A stretch of 64,000 bases of DNA from CAXMMR01 sp965198995. GTDB taxonomy: Bacteria > Pseudomonadota > Alphaproteobacteria > Acetobacterales > Acetobacteraceae. The translations under genes and the position numbers were made by a program. Positions 18,185 through 26,172 of this stretch are shown piece by piece. The number at the start of each line of letters is the position of its first letter. Position 1 is the first letter of the stretch. Under the pieces are notes generated by a model, which worked only from the letters and a program-made list of their open reading frames with translations, did no database searches and was not told where the DNA came from. Location: positions 2,542,001 through 2,606,000 of the forward strand of contig CBDAQG010000002.1 in NCBI GenBank assembly GCA_965198995.1, in the 5' to 3' direction.

Positions 18185-18219
18185 CGGTTCTTTTTTACAA
18201 AAGAACCAAAAAACTTTTG
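18185..18219. terminator. Family B hairpin repeat between convergent genes
   Basis: GGTTCTTTT-TTACA-AAAAGAACC followed by AAAAAACTTTT. It is preceded by CAAGC and lies between the stops of ilvA (18173) and the convergent gene (18220). The A and T tracts on both sides suit a bidirectional rho-independent terminator. Confidence 0.75.
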
Positions 18220-18684
18220 CTAGCTTTCGATCTCGGCTTCGGTTGGGCCGGCGGGCAGGGAGCGGTTCGCCTCCTTGGCGCGGCGGCGCTCCTCGCGCAA
18301 CATTGCCTTCATCGCGGCGACCTGCTCGGCCAGATGCGGGATCTGGTCATAGCGCATCAGCAGCACGTTGCGGGCGGCGGCGGCCTGCAGCAGGTGCTCC
18401 GGCGGCTGCACGAGGGTGAAGATCACGACCGCCTGGCTGTCGGCGCCGCCGGTGACGTTCAGCGTGTCGAGCAGCAGCTCGTGCAGCGGGCCATATTCCC
18501 AGGCGATGAAGAGGTGGGGTGAGCCGGGTCGGCTCGCCTCCATCTGCAGCAGCGGCCGCCAGGTCTCGCCGATTTGCCAGCCCTGCCGGCGCAGCGCGTT
18601 GCGGAACCAGTCCTTGTTGCGCGTCGGCAGCAGCTCCGTGTCGGAGCTGCTGCTGCGGGCGCGAAAGAGGGAGAGCAGGCCCAT
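18220..18684 (-). CDS. Hypothetical protein
   Basis: A 154-residue cytoplasmic protein with no signal peptide or membrane segment. It begins MGLLSLFRAR, then an aromatic patch (KDWFRNALRRQGWQIGETWR), a central hydrophobic strand AVVIFTLV, and a charged, probably coiled C-terminal helix (LAEQVAAMKAMLREERRRAK). I recognise no family. The coding character is good (high third-position GC) and it sits between convergent ilvA and a family A repeat. Confidence 0.65.
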   Translation of the reverse strand: MGLLSLFRARSSSSDTELLPTRNKDWFRNALRRQGWQIGETWRPLLQMEASRPGSPHLFIAWEYGPLHELLLDTLNVTGGADSQAVVIFTLVQPPEHLLQAAAARNVLLMRYDQIPHLAEQVAAMKAMLREERRRAKEANRSLPAGPTEAEIES

Positions 18685-18737
18685 GGTGCCGGTCCGTCAG
18701 TGGACAGTGTGAGCCACAGGAGTGCCGCAGTTTGCCA

Positions 18738-18800
18738 GGCAAGGCCAGAGGCTCTGCCTCTGGACACCGCCGAGGCCTGAGGCGCCAGACCTCCGTCTGG
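18738..18800. repeat. Family A repeat
   Basis: GGCAAGGCCAGAGGCTCTGCCTCTGGACACC followed by a GAGGCCTGAGGCGCC module and AGACCTCCGTCTGG. It separates the hypothetical gene from the DUF2721-type gene; both are on the minus strand. Confidence 0.65.
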
Positions 18801-18823
18801 ATTGGCGACGCCCCTCGCCTTCC

Positions 18824-19303
18824 CTACGTCGCCCGCGCAGGAGCACGCGGCATCGGGCCATCGCGGCGCAGGCCGTGCCAGGAGAGCAGGCTGTCGACGA
18901 GAAAGGCGCCCAGCGCGGCGATGGTGCAGGCGAGGGCCAGTCCGAACAGGGCTGAGAGCACCCAATTGCCGCTGCTTTGCCGGGCCGAGACGAGGAACAG
19001 CGTGAACGCGGCGCAGCAGCTCGAGCCGCCGCCAACGGCGGCGCACAGGATGGCGGCGTCCAGCGCCAGGGTGCGCTTGGCCAGACGCCGCAGGTGCCGC
19101 GCGTGATGCGCCAGCACTGCCTCGTCCGACGTTTCGCCAAGCAGCCCATGCAGGTGCTCCATGTGGTCGGAAACACGGGCGACGCGCTGGTTGAAGACGT
19201 TGAGCAGGGTGCCGATGCCGGACAGCAGGAACACCGGGGTGAGCGCCACCTGGATGCTGTGCGCCACCTCGTCGGGCGAGAGAACCCCGCTCAGCACGCC
19301 CAT
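18824..19303 (-). CDS. DUF2721-type membrane protein
   Basis: A 159-residue integral membrane protein. The N-terminal LSPDEVAHSIQVALTPVFLLSGIGTLLNVFNQRVARVSDHMEHL matches the pattern I know for DUF2721: a membrane segment ending in NVxxxRxARVxD. Two further hydrophobic segments follow (ILCAAVGGGSSCCAAFTLFLV and WVLSALFGLALACTIAALGAFL) with a His/Arg-rich loop between. The ATG at 19303 begins the conserved part; an upstream frame runs into the repeat. Function of the family is unknown. Confidence 0.8.
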   Translation of the reverse strand: MGVLSGVLSPDEVAHSIQVALTPVFLLSGIGTLLNVFNQRVARVSDHMEHLHGLLGETSDEAVLAHHARHLRRLAKRTLALDAAILCAAVGGGSSCCAAFTLFLVSARQSSGNWVLSALFGLALACTIAALGAFLVDSLLSWHGLRRDGPMPRAPARAT

Positions 19304-19322
19304 GGGACTGTCCACTTCAGTA

Positions 19323-19380
19323 AGCCGGATCCAAGGGCGCCGGCCCTTGGCAGGTCCAGGGCAGTGCCCTGGTCTTCCTA
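19323..19380. repeat. Family A repeat
   Basis: Contains AAGGGCGCCGGCCCTT and GTCCAGGGCAGTGCCCTGG followed by TCTTCCT, ending at the stop of the homospermidine synthase gene. It probably forms the 3' end of that transcript. Confidence 0.65.
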
Positions 19381-20781
19381 GGTGACGCGGAAGTTGCTGA
19401 ACTGCCAAGGGTCCTCGATGTCCAGGGCCTCGCCGAACAGGGTGCCGCGGTCGCAGAGCGGGGTCCAGTCGCTGTAGACGCCCACCACCTCGCCAAGATA
19501 GGGGCGGGCGATCTCCAGCACCCGGGCGTGGTCGAGCTCGTCGGCCTCGACGATGCCGCGGCGCGGGTTCTCCAGCGCCCAGACCAGGCCGGCGAGCACG
19601 GTCGCGGTGACCTGCAGGCTGGTGGCGTTGTTATGCGGCGCAAGTCTACGGGCCTCCTCGATGCCGAGGCGCGAACCGAGCCAGTAGGCGCCGCGGGCGT
19701 GGCCCATCAGCAGCACGCCGAGCTCGTCGGTGCCGGAGACGATCTCGTCCATCAGCAGGCGCTGCTGCGGCTGGATTGCCCAGTTACGGCCGGCGAGCTC
19801 GTGCAGCGAGAGCACCGCGTCGTCGCACGGATGGTAGGCGTAGTGCACGGTGGGACGGTAGGCGACGGCACCATGCTGGCGCACGGTGAGGTAGTCGGCG
19901 ATCGAGATCGACTCGCTGTGGGTGATCAGCCAGCCATGGATCGAGCCCGCGAGCGGGGTCCAGCTCCGCACCTTGGTGGCCGCGCCGGGGCGATCGAGGT
20001 AGATGGCGGCGCCGTCGCCGAAAGCGTGGTGGCGGCCGTCGGGCGGCAATGCCTTTTCATGCGATCCCCAGCCGAGCTCGGCTGGCTGGCAGCCCTCGCC
20101 GACGAAGCCGTCGATCGACCAGGTGTTGACGAACTCGCCCGGCTGCTTGGCGCAGTTGGCGACCTGAGTGTCGCGCTCGGCGACGTGCACCGTGCGCACG
20201 CCGAGCTGCTGGGCGAGGCGGGCCCAGTCTTCGCGCGAGGTCGGCGTCGCGGGCTGGCCGGTGTCGCGGGCGATGTCGAGCAGGGCCTGCTTGACCAGGT
20301 GGGAGACGAGGCCGGGATTGGCGCCATGGGTCATCACCGCGGTCGGGCCGCCGCTGGTGCGGCGGGCGAGGTCGAGCGCGGCTTCGCGGAGCGCGTAGTT
20401 GGAGCGCTGCGAGGGGCTCAGCGACGGGTTGGTGTAGCCGCCGGCCCAGGGCTCGATGCAGGTGTCGAGATAGAGGGCGCCGATGCCCTGACAAAGGGCG
20501 ACGAGGTCGAGCGAGGAGACGTCGACCGACAGGTTCAGCAGCACGTCGCCGGAGCGCAGGTGCGGGGTCAATACGTCGCGATAGTTGTCGCGGGTGAGCG
20601 GGTGGATGGTCATCGCGACGCCGTAGCGGCTGGCGATGTCGGCGCCGCGGCTGTCGGCGGTGATGATCGAGATGCGCTCGGGCGGGATGTCGATGTGGCG
20701 CAGGATCAACGGCAGGACGCCTTGGCCGATGCTGCCGCAGCCGATCATCAGGAGGCGTCCGGGGAGAGAGGTATGCTTCAT
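19378..20781 (-). CDS. hss: Homospermidine synthase
   Basis: Makes sym-homospermidine from two putrescines, NAD-dependent, in the cytoplasm. The 467-residue protein opens with the Rossmann motif LLMIGCGSIGQGVLPLILRH and continues with LTRDNYRDVLTPHL, LNLSVDVSSLDLVALC, YLDTCIEPWAGGY and SNYALREAALD, all in the order known for Blastochloris-type Hss. Start at ATG 20781 (MKHTSLPGR), supported by the family start; the frame open to 20805 enters the repeat. It follows odc, its putrescine source, on the same strand. Confidence 0.95.
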   Translation of the reverse strand: MKHTSLPGRLLMIGCGSIGQGVLPLILRHIDIPPERISIITADSRGADIASRYGVAMTIHPLTRDNYRDVLTPHLRSGDVLLNLSVDVSSLDLVALCQGIGALYLDTCIEPWAGGYTNPSLSPSQRSNYALREAALDLARRTSGGPTAVMTHGANPGLVSHLVKQALLDIARDTGQPATPTSREDWARLAQQLGVRTVHVAERDTQVANCAKQPGEFVNTWSIDGFVGEGCQPAELGWGSHEKALPPDGRHHAFGDGAAIYLDRPGAATKVRSWTPLAGSIHGWLITHSESISIADYLTVRQHGAVAYRPTVHYAYHPCDDAVLSLHELAGRNWAIQPQQRLLMDEIVSGTDELGVLLMGHARGAYWLGSRLGIEEARRLAPHNNATSLQVTATVLAGLVWALENPRRGIVEADELDHARVLEIARPYLGEVVGVYSDWTPLCDRGTLFGEALDIEDPWQFSNFRVT

Positions 20782-20795
20782 GAGAACTGCTCCAG

Positions 20796-20875
20796 GGAAG
20801 GCCAAGGGCTCTGCCCTGGACCCGCGTCACGCAGCAGCATGCTGCGCATGACGGGCCCGAGGTCCTTGGATCCCG
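20796..20875. repeat. Family A repeat between odc and hss
   Basis: Contains CCAAGGGCTCTGCCCTGG, then GTCACGCAGCAGCATGCTGCGCATGAC, a large imperfect palindrome in the variable-module position, then GGTCCTTGGATCC. It separates odc from hss within a probable two-gene polyamine unit, so it may alter the hss level relative to odc. Confidence 0.6.
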
Positions 20876-20909
20876 TTCATTGAGAGGCTGGGGCAGAGCC
20901 CCGAGGTGG

Positions 20910-22178
20910 CTACAGGCCGGGGGTCTTCAGCATCGGGGCGTCGCGCACGGCGACCGTCCGTGCCGGGTCGAAGCCGTTGAACGCGGTGCCGAGGCACGCG
21001 CCGTAGGCGCCGAGCTGACCGATCTCGATCCAGTCGCCCTCCTCGACGTCGTCGGGCAGCAGGAACGGACCCTGCATGTGGTCGGCGCTGTCGCAGGTCG
21101 GGCCGGACAGCGCGTAGCCCCGCTCGACGCCGTCGGAGGCGCGCATCAGCCGCGCCGGGAAGCGGAAACCAGGCGCGCCGGCATCCGACAGGCTGCCGTA
21201 GACGCCGTCATTGACATACAGCGTGTCGCCGCGGCGGAGCTGCACCTGCACGACCACCGAGGCGCCGCCGGCGACCAAAGCGCGACCCGGCTCGGCCCAG
21301 AGCGCGACGCTCTCGGGCAGGCCGAGCGCCTCGAAGGCGGCATCGATCTCGGCGAAGTAGGCGCCGAGCGCCGGCGGCGCCTGGTCCGGGTAGCTCACGG
21401 GGAAGCCGCCGCCGACGTCGACGATGTCGACGGCGACGCCTGAGGCGCGGATCACCTCGCCGGCCAACCGGATCGCCCGTCGATAGGCCAGCGGGTCCAG
21501 GCATTGCGAGCCGACATGGAAGGAGATGCCCAGGCGGGCAGCGTGCGGCCGGGCGGCGTGGAGCAGTGCTGCCGCCTCCTCCGGCTCGGCGCCGAACTTG
21601 CCCGACAGGTCGTATTTCGCGGTGCCGCGCGGCAGAGCGAGGCGCACGATCAGGCCGAGGTCGGCGGCGATGCCCGTCTCGTGCACGCCCATCTCGCGCA
21701 CGCCCGTCTCGCGCACGCCCGTCTCGCGCACGCCCGTCTCGCGCACGCCGGTCTCGGCAAGGATCTTGCCCAGCTCGCCGGCCGCATCCAGCACGTAGTC
21801 ACGCACGCCGGAGGCATAGGCCTCGCGGATCGCCGGCCGCGACTTCACCGGATGCATGAAGTGGATCGCCGCCTGTGGAAGCAGCGCGCGCACGCGGCGC
21901 ACCTCGCCGGCGGAGGCGCAGTCGAAGTGGCGCACGCCACCATCCCACACCGCCTGCAGCACCGCCGGCGCCGGGTTGCACTTCACCGCGAACAGCGTCC
22001 GTCCAGCGAAGGCGGTAGTGAAGCGGCGAGTGGCGGCGGTGATGGCGGCCGGGCGGATGCAGTGCAGCGGTTCGGTCGGCTGCTCGATGCGGACGAGCTC
22101 GTCGACGCTTGGCAGGATTTGGGTGACGTTGCCGGCGGGACGCGGATGCAGGAGGGACGGCAGGCGGACATGGCTCAT
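20910..22178 (-). CDS. Ornithine decarboxylase-like, group IV PLP decarboxylase with internal repeat
   Basis: Expected to decarboxylate ornithine (possibly also lysine) to putrescine for the neighbouring Hss. The alanine-racemase-type barrel has PLP lysine 66 in LFAVKCNP, HFDCASAGEV, KYDLSGKFGA, FHVGSQC, VDVGGGFPVSYP, and the second domain with WAEPGRALVAGG and GPTCDSADH, whose Cys is the active-site residue from the other monomer. Residues 142-169 are an insertion of tandem ETGVR units coded by a 15-bp minisatellite, placed in a surface loop between barrel strands. ATG at 22178 follows GAAGGT by 8 bases. A coupled upstream ORF and hairpin precede it. Confidence 0.92.
   Translation of the reverse strand: MSHVRLPSLLHPRPAGNVTQILPSVDELVRIEQPTEPLHCIRPAAITAATRRFTTAFAGRTLFAVKCNPAPAVLQAVWDGGVRHFDCASAGEVRRVRALLPQAAIHFMHPVKSRPAIREAYASGVRDYVLDAAGELGKILAETGVRETGVRETGVRETGVREMGVHETGIAADLGLIVRLALPRGTAKYDLSGKFGAEPEEAAALLHAARPHAARLGISFHVGSQCLDPLAYRRAIRLAGEVIRASGVAVDIVDVGGGFPVSYPDQAPPALGAYFAEIDAAFEALGLPESVALWAEPGRALVAGGASVVVQVQLRRGDTLYVNDGVYGSLSDAGAPGFRFPARLMRASDGVERGYALSGPTCDSADHMQGPFLLPDDVEEGDWIEIGQLGAYGACLGTAFNGFDPARTVAVRDAPMLKTPGL
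21673..21747. repeat. 15-bp tandem repeat (minisatellite) inside odc
   Basis: Five units of exactly 15 bp begin at 21673, 21688, 21703, 21718 and 21733; a degenerate sixth starts at 21748. Units three to five are identical (CCCGTCTCGCGCACG); the first two differ by one base each. The unit length keeps frame and encodes ETGVR on the minus strand. Confidence 0.97.
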
Positions 22179-22246
22179 CGAGGCTGACCTTCGCGGACGA
22201 TCGCAGGCCGTGCGGCAGACGCGCACAGCCAGAACCGCTCTCCCAT
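22175..22246 (-). CDS. Possible upstream ORF (leader peptide) coupled to odc
   Basis: A 23-codon frame starting at ATG 22246 and ending at a TGA that overlaps the odc start as ATGA. It begins MGERFWLCAS and ends VREGQPR; the odc ribosome binding site lies inside its 3' end. Its first codons form the 3' arm of the hairpin at 22235-22269. Its translation could control odc, as leader peptides control speF in enterobacteria. Whether it is translated is unknown. Confidence 0.4.
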   Translation of the reverse strand: MGERFWLCASAARPAIVREGQPR

Positions 22247-22269
22247 CACCCAGCAGGCGCGGAGAGCGG
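22235..22269 (-). promoter_or_regulatory. Leader hairpin upstream of odc
   Basis: On the minus strand a perfect 9-bp stem CCGCTCTCC / GGAGAGCGG encloses a 17-nt loop GCGCCTGCTGGGTGATG that carries the upstream ORF start. It ends 57 bases before the odc ATG. The speF RNA motif of Rfam is reported before alphaproteobacterial ornithine decarboxylase genes; this could be a member, but I have not matched it to the model. Confidence 0.45.
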
Positions 22270-22803
22270 CGACGAGAGTTCGGTTTCAGGGCGCGCTAGG
22301 GCGCCGAGATACTGGAGCAGTCTCGCGAAGATCGCAGGCAGAACGCGACGGAGCGTCGCGCGAGGGCCAAGAACAACATAGGCGTATCCCTCAAGGACAC
22401 CGACCCACCAGGCCGGCTCGACCGAAAAGGACGCATCCCCGTCGTTGCTGTGCCTTCCAACTTGGAAGGCTCGCGGCACGTGCGACTGGCGTCACCGGAA
22501 GGGGTCACCCGCCGGAAGCGTCGATATAATGAGGTTTAGCGAAAGCTCGTATGCGTTTTATGCATGCCGCTATCCGGTGAGGTCATGACGCAGGAAGGCC
22601 AGAGGCTCTGCCTCTGGACTCGGCTGGGGCCTGAGGCCCCAGACCCCCATCACTTGGAGACCAGAGGCATTCTTTCTTGCTTGGCGAAGCCGACCACTTT
22701 GCGCCCGAGGAGACGGTCACACGCCGTGAACAATTAACGACAATGGATTTTAGAGGTTCCGCCTTTGATGGGGTCGAGGGGCAAAGCCCCTCGCCTTGCC
22801 TGA
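22270..22803. other. Spacer between odc and mlaA
   Basis: No gene can be supported. It contains a 17-bp palindrome at 22453-22469 (CCTTCCAA-C-TTGGAAGG), an AT-rich stretch around 22523-22565 that may hold the odc promoter, a family A block at 22591-22658 (CCAGAGGCTCTGCCTCTGG, GGGGCCTGAGGCCCC) and another at 22742-22800 (GGTTCCGCCTTTGATGG, GAGGGGCAAAGCCCCTC) abutting the mlaA stop. A 77-codon minus frame at 22246-22479 has weak third-position GC and was not called. Confidence 0.6.
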
Positions 22804-23643
22804 CTACGGCGGTGTCGGTGCGCCGCTGCCGGCTCCGGAGCCGAATGGGCTCGCGGGGGCAGGCTTGGCGGGGGCTGGGGTCGGCTCGGCGTTCGCGTAC
22901 CAAGACGGCACGGTGGCAGGCCGGTCGGTGCGAGCGGTAGTGACCTGGGCGGCGCGGTGCTGCTGATAGAGGCTGCGGTAGGTGGCGTAGGGGTCGAGCG
23001 AGCTGCGCTCGATGCTGTCGGTGTCGGTCAGCGCGCGCGAGCGGGCGTCCAGCGCGCCGACGCCGAACACCGAGTAGCCGAGCGCGTTGCTGCCGCCGAA
23101 GCTCGCATAGGTCAGTGGGTTGAAGGCGGTGGAGACGCCGTAGCCGATGCCGTCGCGGAAATCGGACGGGCCGAGCAGGGGCAGGAACAGGAACGGCCCT
23201 GAGGGCACGCCCCACAAGGCCAGGGTGAGGCCGAAATCATTGGCGTGGTCCGGGTAGCCAAGGCCGGTGGCGACGTCGAGGAAGCCGCCGAGGCCGATCG
23301 TGGTGTTGAGCACGGTGCGCACGAAGGTGTCACCGGCGCGGCGCGGCTTGCCCTGCAGGACGTCGTTGCAGAACTGCACCGGGTTGGCGATGTTGTTCAG
23401 CACGTTGTGCAGGCTGCCGCGCACCGGCTGGGGCACGGTGTCGCGGTAGGCGACGGCGACCGGGCGGATCGCGTGGGTGTCCACGGCATGATAGACGCCG
23501 AACAGCTTGCGGTTGACACTCTCATAGGGATCGTTGTTTTCGCGCTCGGCGGCCAGCGTGTCCGGGTCGGCCGGCTTGGCCGCACAGCCGGCGAGCAGCA
23601 CCGGGAACGCGAGACAGGAGAAGCCGAGCAGTGCAGCGCGCAT
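22804..23643 (-). CDS. mlaA: Outer-membrane lipid asymmetry lipoprotein MlaA (VacJ)
   Basis: The lipoprotein that removes misplaced phospholipids from the outer leaflet of the outer membrane and passes them to MlaC. The 279-residue protein has a lipoprotein signal (LLGFSCLAFPVLLAGC), then the MlaA pattern NDPYESVNRKLFGVYHAVD, an amphipathic region, RVGDTF-like GDTFVRTVLNTTIGLGGFLDVA, NDFGLTLALWGVPSGPFLFLPLLGPSDFRDG. The Pro/Ala-rich C-terminal tail (PAPAKPAPASPFGS) is probably disordered. ATG at 23643 follows AAGGA by 5 bases. Other mla genes are not in this window. Confidence 0.95.
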   Translation of the reverse strand: MRAALLGFSCLAFPVLLAGCAAKPADPDTLAAERENNDPYESVNRKLFGVYHAVDTHAIRPVAVAYRDTVPQPVRGSLHNVLNNIANPVQFCNDVLQGKPRRAGDTFVRTVLNTTIGLGGFLDVATGLGYPDHANDFGLTLALWGVPSGPFLFLPLLGPSDFRDGIGYGVSTAFNPLTYASFGGSNALGYSVFGVGALDARSRALTDTDSIERSSLDPYATYRSLYQQHRAAQVTTARTDRPATVPSWYANAEPTPAPAKPAPASPFGSGAGSGAPTPP

Positions 23644-23698
23644 GACGGTCCTTGAGACGCCGACGGGTGCTGTGGCCTGTATAGACGTCGATAGGCAG

Positions 23699-24766
23699 GT
23701 GCAACGTCGGCCGGCGCTTGCCGAGCCGGCGGCGCTGATCCGTGAGCGGGCGTTGCAATTGGGCTTCGATGCGGTGGGGTTTGCGCCAGCCTCGCTGGGG
23801 GCGACGACGCGAGCGCGGCTGGCCGAGTTCCTCGCCGCCGGACGACATGGCGAGATGGGCTGGCTTGAGCCGCGGTTGGAGCAGCGCGGCGATCCGCGAG
23901 CGCTATGGTCCGAGGCGCGCAGCGTGATCTGCCTAGGGTTGTCGTACGCACCCGCGGAGGCGGCGCTGGCGACGCTGGACCGGCCGGAATGCGGCAACGT
24001 CTCGGTCTATGCGCGCGGGCGGGACTATCACGACCTGGTCAAGGGGCGGCTGAAGCACCTGGCGCAGTTCATCGTCTCGCGGTTCGCCAAGGCCGAGGGC
24101 GGGGCCGGGGTCAAGGTGTTCGTCGACACCGCGCCGGTGATGGAGAAGCCGTTGGCGGCGGCAGCCGGGCTCGGCTGGCAGGGCAAGCACACCAACCTGG
24201 TCTCCCGCGCGCACGGCTCGTGGCTGTTCCTTGGCGAGGTTTACACGACGCTGGAGCTGGCGCCTGCCCCGCCGGTGGCGGGCTCGTGCGGCAGTTGCAC
24301 CCGCTGTCTCGCCGCCTGCCCGACCGAGGCGTTCGTCGCGCCGTATCAGCTCGATGCCCGGCGCTGCGTCTCCTACCTGACGATCGAGCATGCCGGCCCG
24401 GTGGCGCTGGAGTTGCGGCCGCTGCTCGGCAACCGGATCTATGGCTGCGACGACTGCCTGGCGGTCTGCCCGTGGAACCGGTTCGCCAGCCCGACGCGGG
24501 TGGCGGGGCTGGCGGCACGGCCGGATTTGACAGCGCCGCTGCTGGCCGAGCTCGCCGGGCTGGACGATGCCGGCTTTCGCGCCCGCTTTGCCGGCTCGCC
24601 GGTCAAGCGCATCGGCCGCGACCGGTTCGTGCGCAACGTGCTCTACGCGATCGGCAACTCTGGACTGGCCGCGCTGCTGCCGGTAGCCCAGCGCGCGCAG
24701 GCCGACCCGGACCCGGTGGTGGCCGAGGCGGCGGACTGGGCGGCGGCACGTTTGCGAGGGGTTTGA
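23699..24766 (+). CDS. queG: Epoxyqueuosine reductase
   Basis: Reduces epoxyqueuosine to queuosine in the wobble base of tRNA, using cobalamin and two [4Fe-4S] clusters. Seen: LGFDAVGFAPASLG, HGEMGWLEPRLEQRGDPR, the active-site region VFVDTAPVMEKPLAAAAGLGWQGKHTNLVSR, the ferredoxin motifs CGSCTRCLAACPTEAF and CDDCLAVCPWNRFA, and a C-terminal HEAT-like tail (RNVLYAIGNSG). The start is uncertain: ATG 23642 overlaps the divergent mlaA start codon base for base (CATG), GTG 23672 and GTG 23699 are alternatives. The last fits the family length best but lacks a good ribosome binding site. fumC follows. Confidence 0.93.
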   Translation: MQRRPALAEPAALIRERALQLGFDAVGFAPASLGATTRARLAEFLAAGRHGEMGWLEPRLEQRGDPRALWSEARSVICLGLSYAPAEAALATLDRPECGNVSVYARGRDYHDLVKGRLKHLAQFIVSRFAKAEGGAGVKVFVDTAPVMEKPLAAAAGLGWQGKHTNLVSRAHGSWLFLGEVYTTLELAPAPPVAGSCGSCTRCLAACPTEAFVAPYQLDARRCVSYLTIEHAGPVALELRPLLGNRIYGCDDCLAVCPWNRFASPTRVAGLAARPDLTAPLLAELAGLDDAGFRARFAGSPVKRIGRDRFVRNVLYAIGNSGLAALLPVAQRAQADPDPVVAEAADWAAARLRGV

Positions 24767-24768
24767 GC

Positions 24769-26169
24769 ATGCAGATCGGCACGGGCGCGACGGGGCAGCG
24801 GACGGAGAGCGACTCGATGGGGCGCATCGAGGTGCCGGCCGAGCACTACTGGGGGGCGCAGACGCAACGCTCGCTGAAGCATTTCTCGATCGGCGGCGAT
24901 CGGATGCCGATCCAGGTCGCGCATGCGTTCGGCACCGTGAAGAAGGCGGCGGCCGAGGTGAACGGCAGCGCCGGGCGGTTGCCCGCGGACAAGCAGCGGG
25001 CGATCTGCGAGGCCTCCGACGAGGTGATCTCCGGGGCGCTGGACGCCGAGTTCCCGCTCTTCGTCTGGCAGACCGGCTCGGGCACCCAGTCGAACATGAA
25101 CGTCAACGAAGTGATTGCCAACCGGGCGAGCCAGTTGCTCGGTGGGGCAGTGGGTTCGAAGCGGCCGGTGCATCCGAACGACGACGTGAACATGGGCCAG
25201 TCGTCGAACGACACCTTCCCGACCGCGATGCACGTTGCCGCGGTGCTGGAGGTGAAGCGCGTGCTGCTGCCCTCGCTGGAGGCGCTGCATGCGGCGATCG
25301 CGGCCAAGAGCGCGCTGTGGCGCGACGTGATCAAGATCGGCCGCACCCACCTGCAGGACGCGGTGCCGCTCACCGTCGGCCAGGAATGGTCGGGCTACGC
25401 GCACCAGTTGCGCGACGCGATCCACGGCGTGGAGCGGGCGATCCCCGGTCTGCTGGAGCTGGCGGCGGGGGGCACGGCGGTCGGCACCGGGCTGAACGCG
25501 CCGGCGGGGTTCGCCGAGGCGATCGCGCTCCGCATCGCGGCGCTGACCGGTGAGGCGTTCGTCACCGCGCCGAACAAGTTCGCCGCCCTCGGCGGGCTGG
25601 ACGGCATGGTGGCGGCGATGGCGGCGCTGCGCGGCGTCGCCGTGGTGCTGATGAAGGTGGCGAACGACGTGCGCTGGCTCGCCTCGGGGCCGCGCTGCGG
25701 CCTGGGCGAGCTGAGCCTGCCGGAGAACGAGCCGGGCTCCTCGATCATGCCGGGCAAGGTCAACCCGACGCAGTGCGAGGCGGTGGTGATGGTGTGCACC
25801 CAGGTGATTGGCGAGGACGCGGCGGTGGCGTTTGCCGGCAGCCAGGGGCAATTCGAGCTGAACACCATGCGGCCGGTGATCATCTACAATTTTCTGCACT
25901 CGGCGCGGCTGCTGGCTGACGTCTCGGGCACCTTCCGGCAGTACACGATCGAGGGCGTGCAGCTCAATCGCACGCGCATCGACGAGTATGTGGAGCGCTC
26001 GCTGATGCTGGTGACCGCGCTCAGCCCGGTGATCGGCTACGAGCAGGCGGCAGCGATCGCGCATGAGGCGCATGTGCGCGGCACGACGCTGCGCGAGGCG
26101 GCGCTGGCCTCCGGGCTGATCGACGGGCCGGCGTTTGACCGGGCCACCGATCCGGCGCTGATGGTCTGA
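24769..26169 (+). CDS. fumC: Fumarate hydratase class II
   Basis: Hydrates fumarate to malate in the TCA cycle; oxygen-stable, iron-free tetramer. The 466-residue protein has TESDSMGRIEVPAEHYWGAQTQRS, the substrate motifs SGTQSNMNVNEV and NMGQSSNDTFPTAMH, KIGRTHLQDAVPLTVGQE and the fumarase signature GSSIMPGKVNP. Full length. Start ATG 24769 is 2 bases past the queG stop (TTTGAGCATG). It is almost certainly cotranscribed with queG. Confidence 0.98.
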   Translation: MQIGTGATGQRTESDSMGRIEVPAEHYWGAQTQRSLKHFSIGGDRMPIQVAHAFGTVKKAAAEVNGSAGRLPADKQRAICEASDEVISGALDAEFPLFVWQTGSGTQSNMNVNEVIANRASQLLGGAVGSKRPVHPNDDVNMGQSSNDTFPTAMHVAAVLEVKRVLLPSLEALHAAIAAKSALWRDVIKIGRTHLQDAVPLTVGQEWSGYAHQLRDAIHGVERAIPGLLELAAGGTAVGTGLNAPAGFAEAIALRIAALTGEAFVTAPNKFAALGGLDGMVAAMAALRGVAVVLMKVANDVRWLASGPRCGLGELSLPENEPGSSIMPGKVNPTQCEAVVMVCTQVIGEDAAVAFAGSQGQFELNTMRPVIIYNFLHSARLLADVSGTFRQYTIEGVQLNRTRIDEYVERSLMLVTALSPVIGYEQAAAIAHEAHVRGTTLREAALASGLIDGPAFDRATDPALMV

Positions 26170-26172
26170 GAG

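Noticed and set aside
21673..21756. The 15-bp repeats as a CRISPR array.
   Set aside because: No spacers between units, in-frame inside odc, and no cas genes.
22246..22479. A 77-codon minus-strand frame upstream of odc that ends at the upstream ORF start.
   Set aside because: Third-position GC is about 70 percent, clearly lower than the neighbouring genes, its GTG start lies in a palindrome, and no domain is visible. It might be a leader ORF but cannot be supported.
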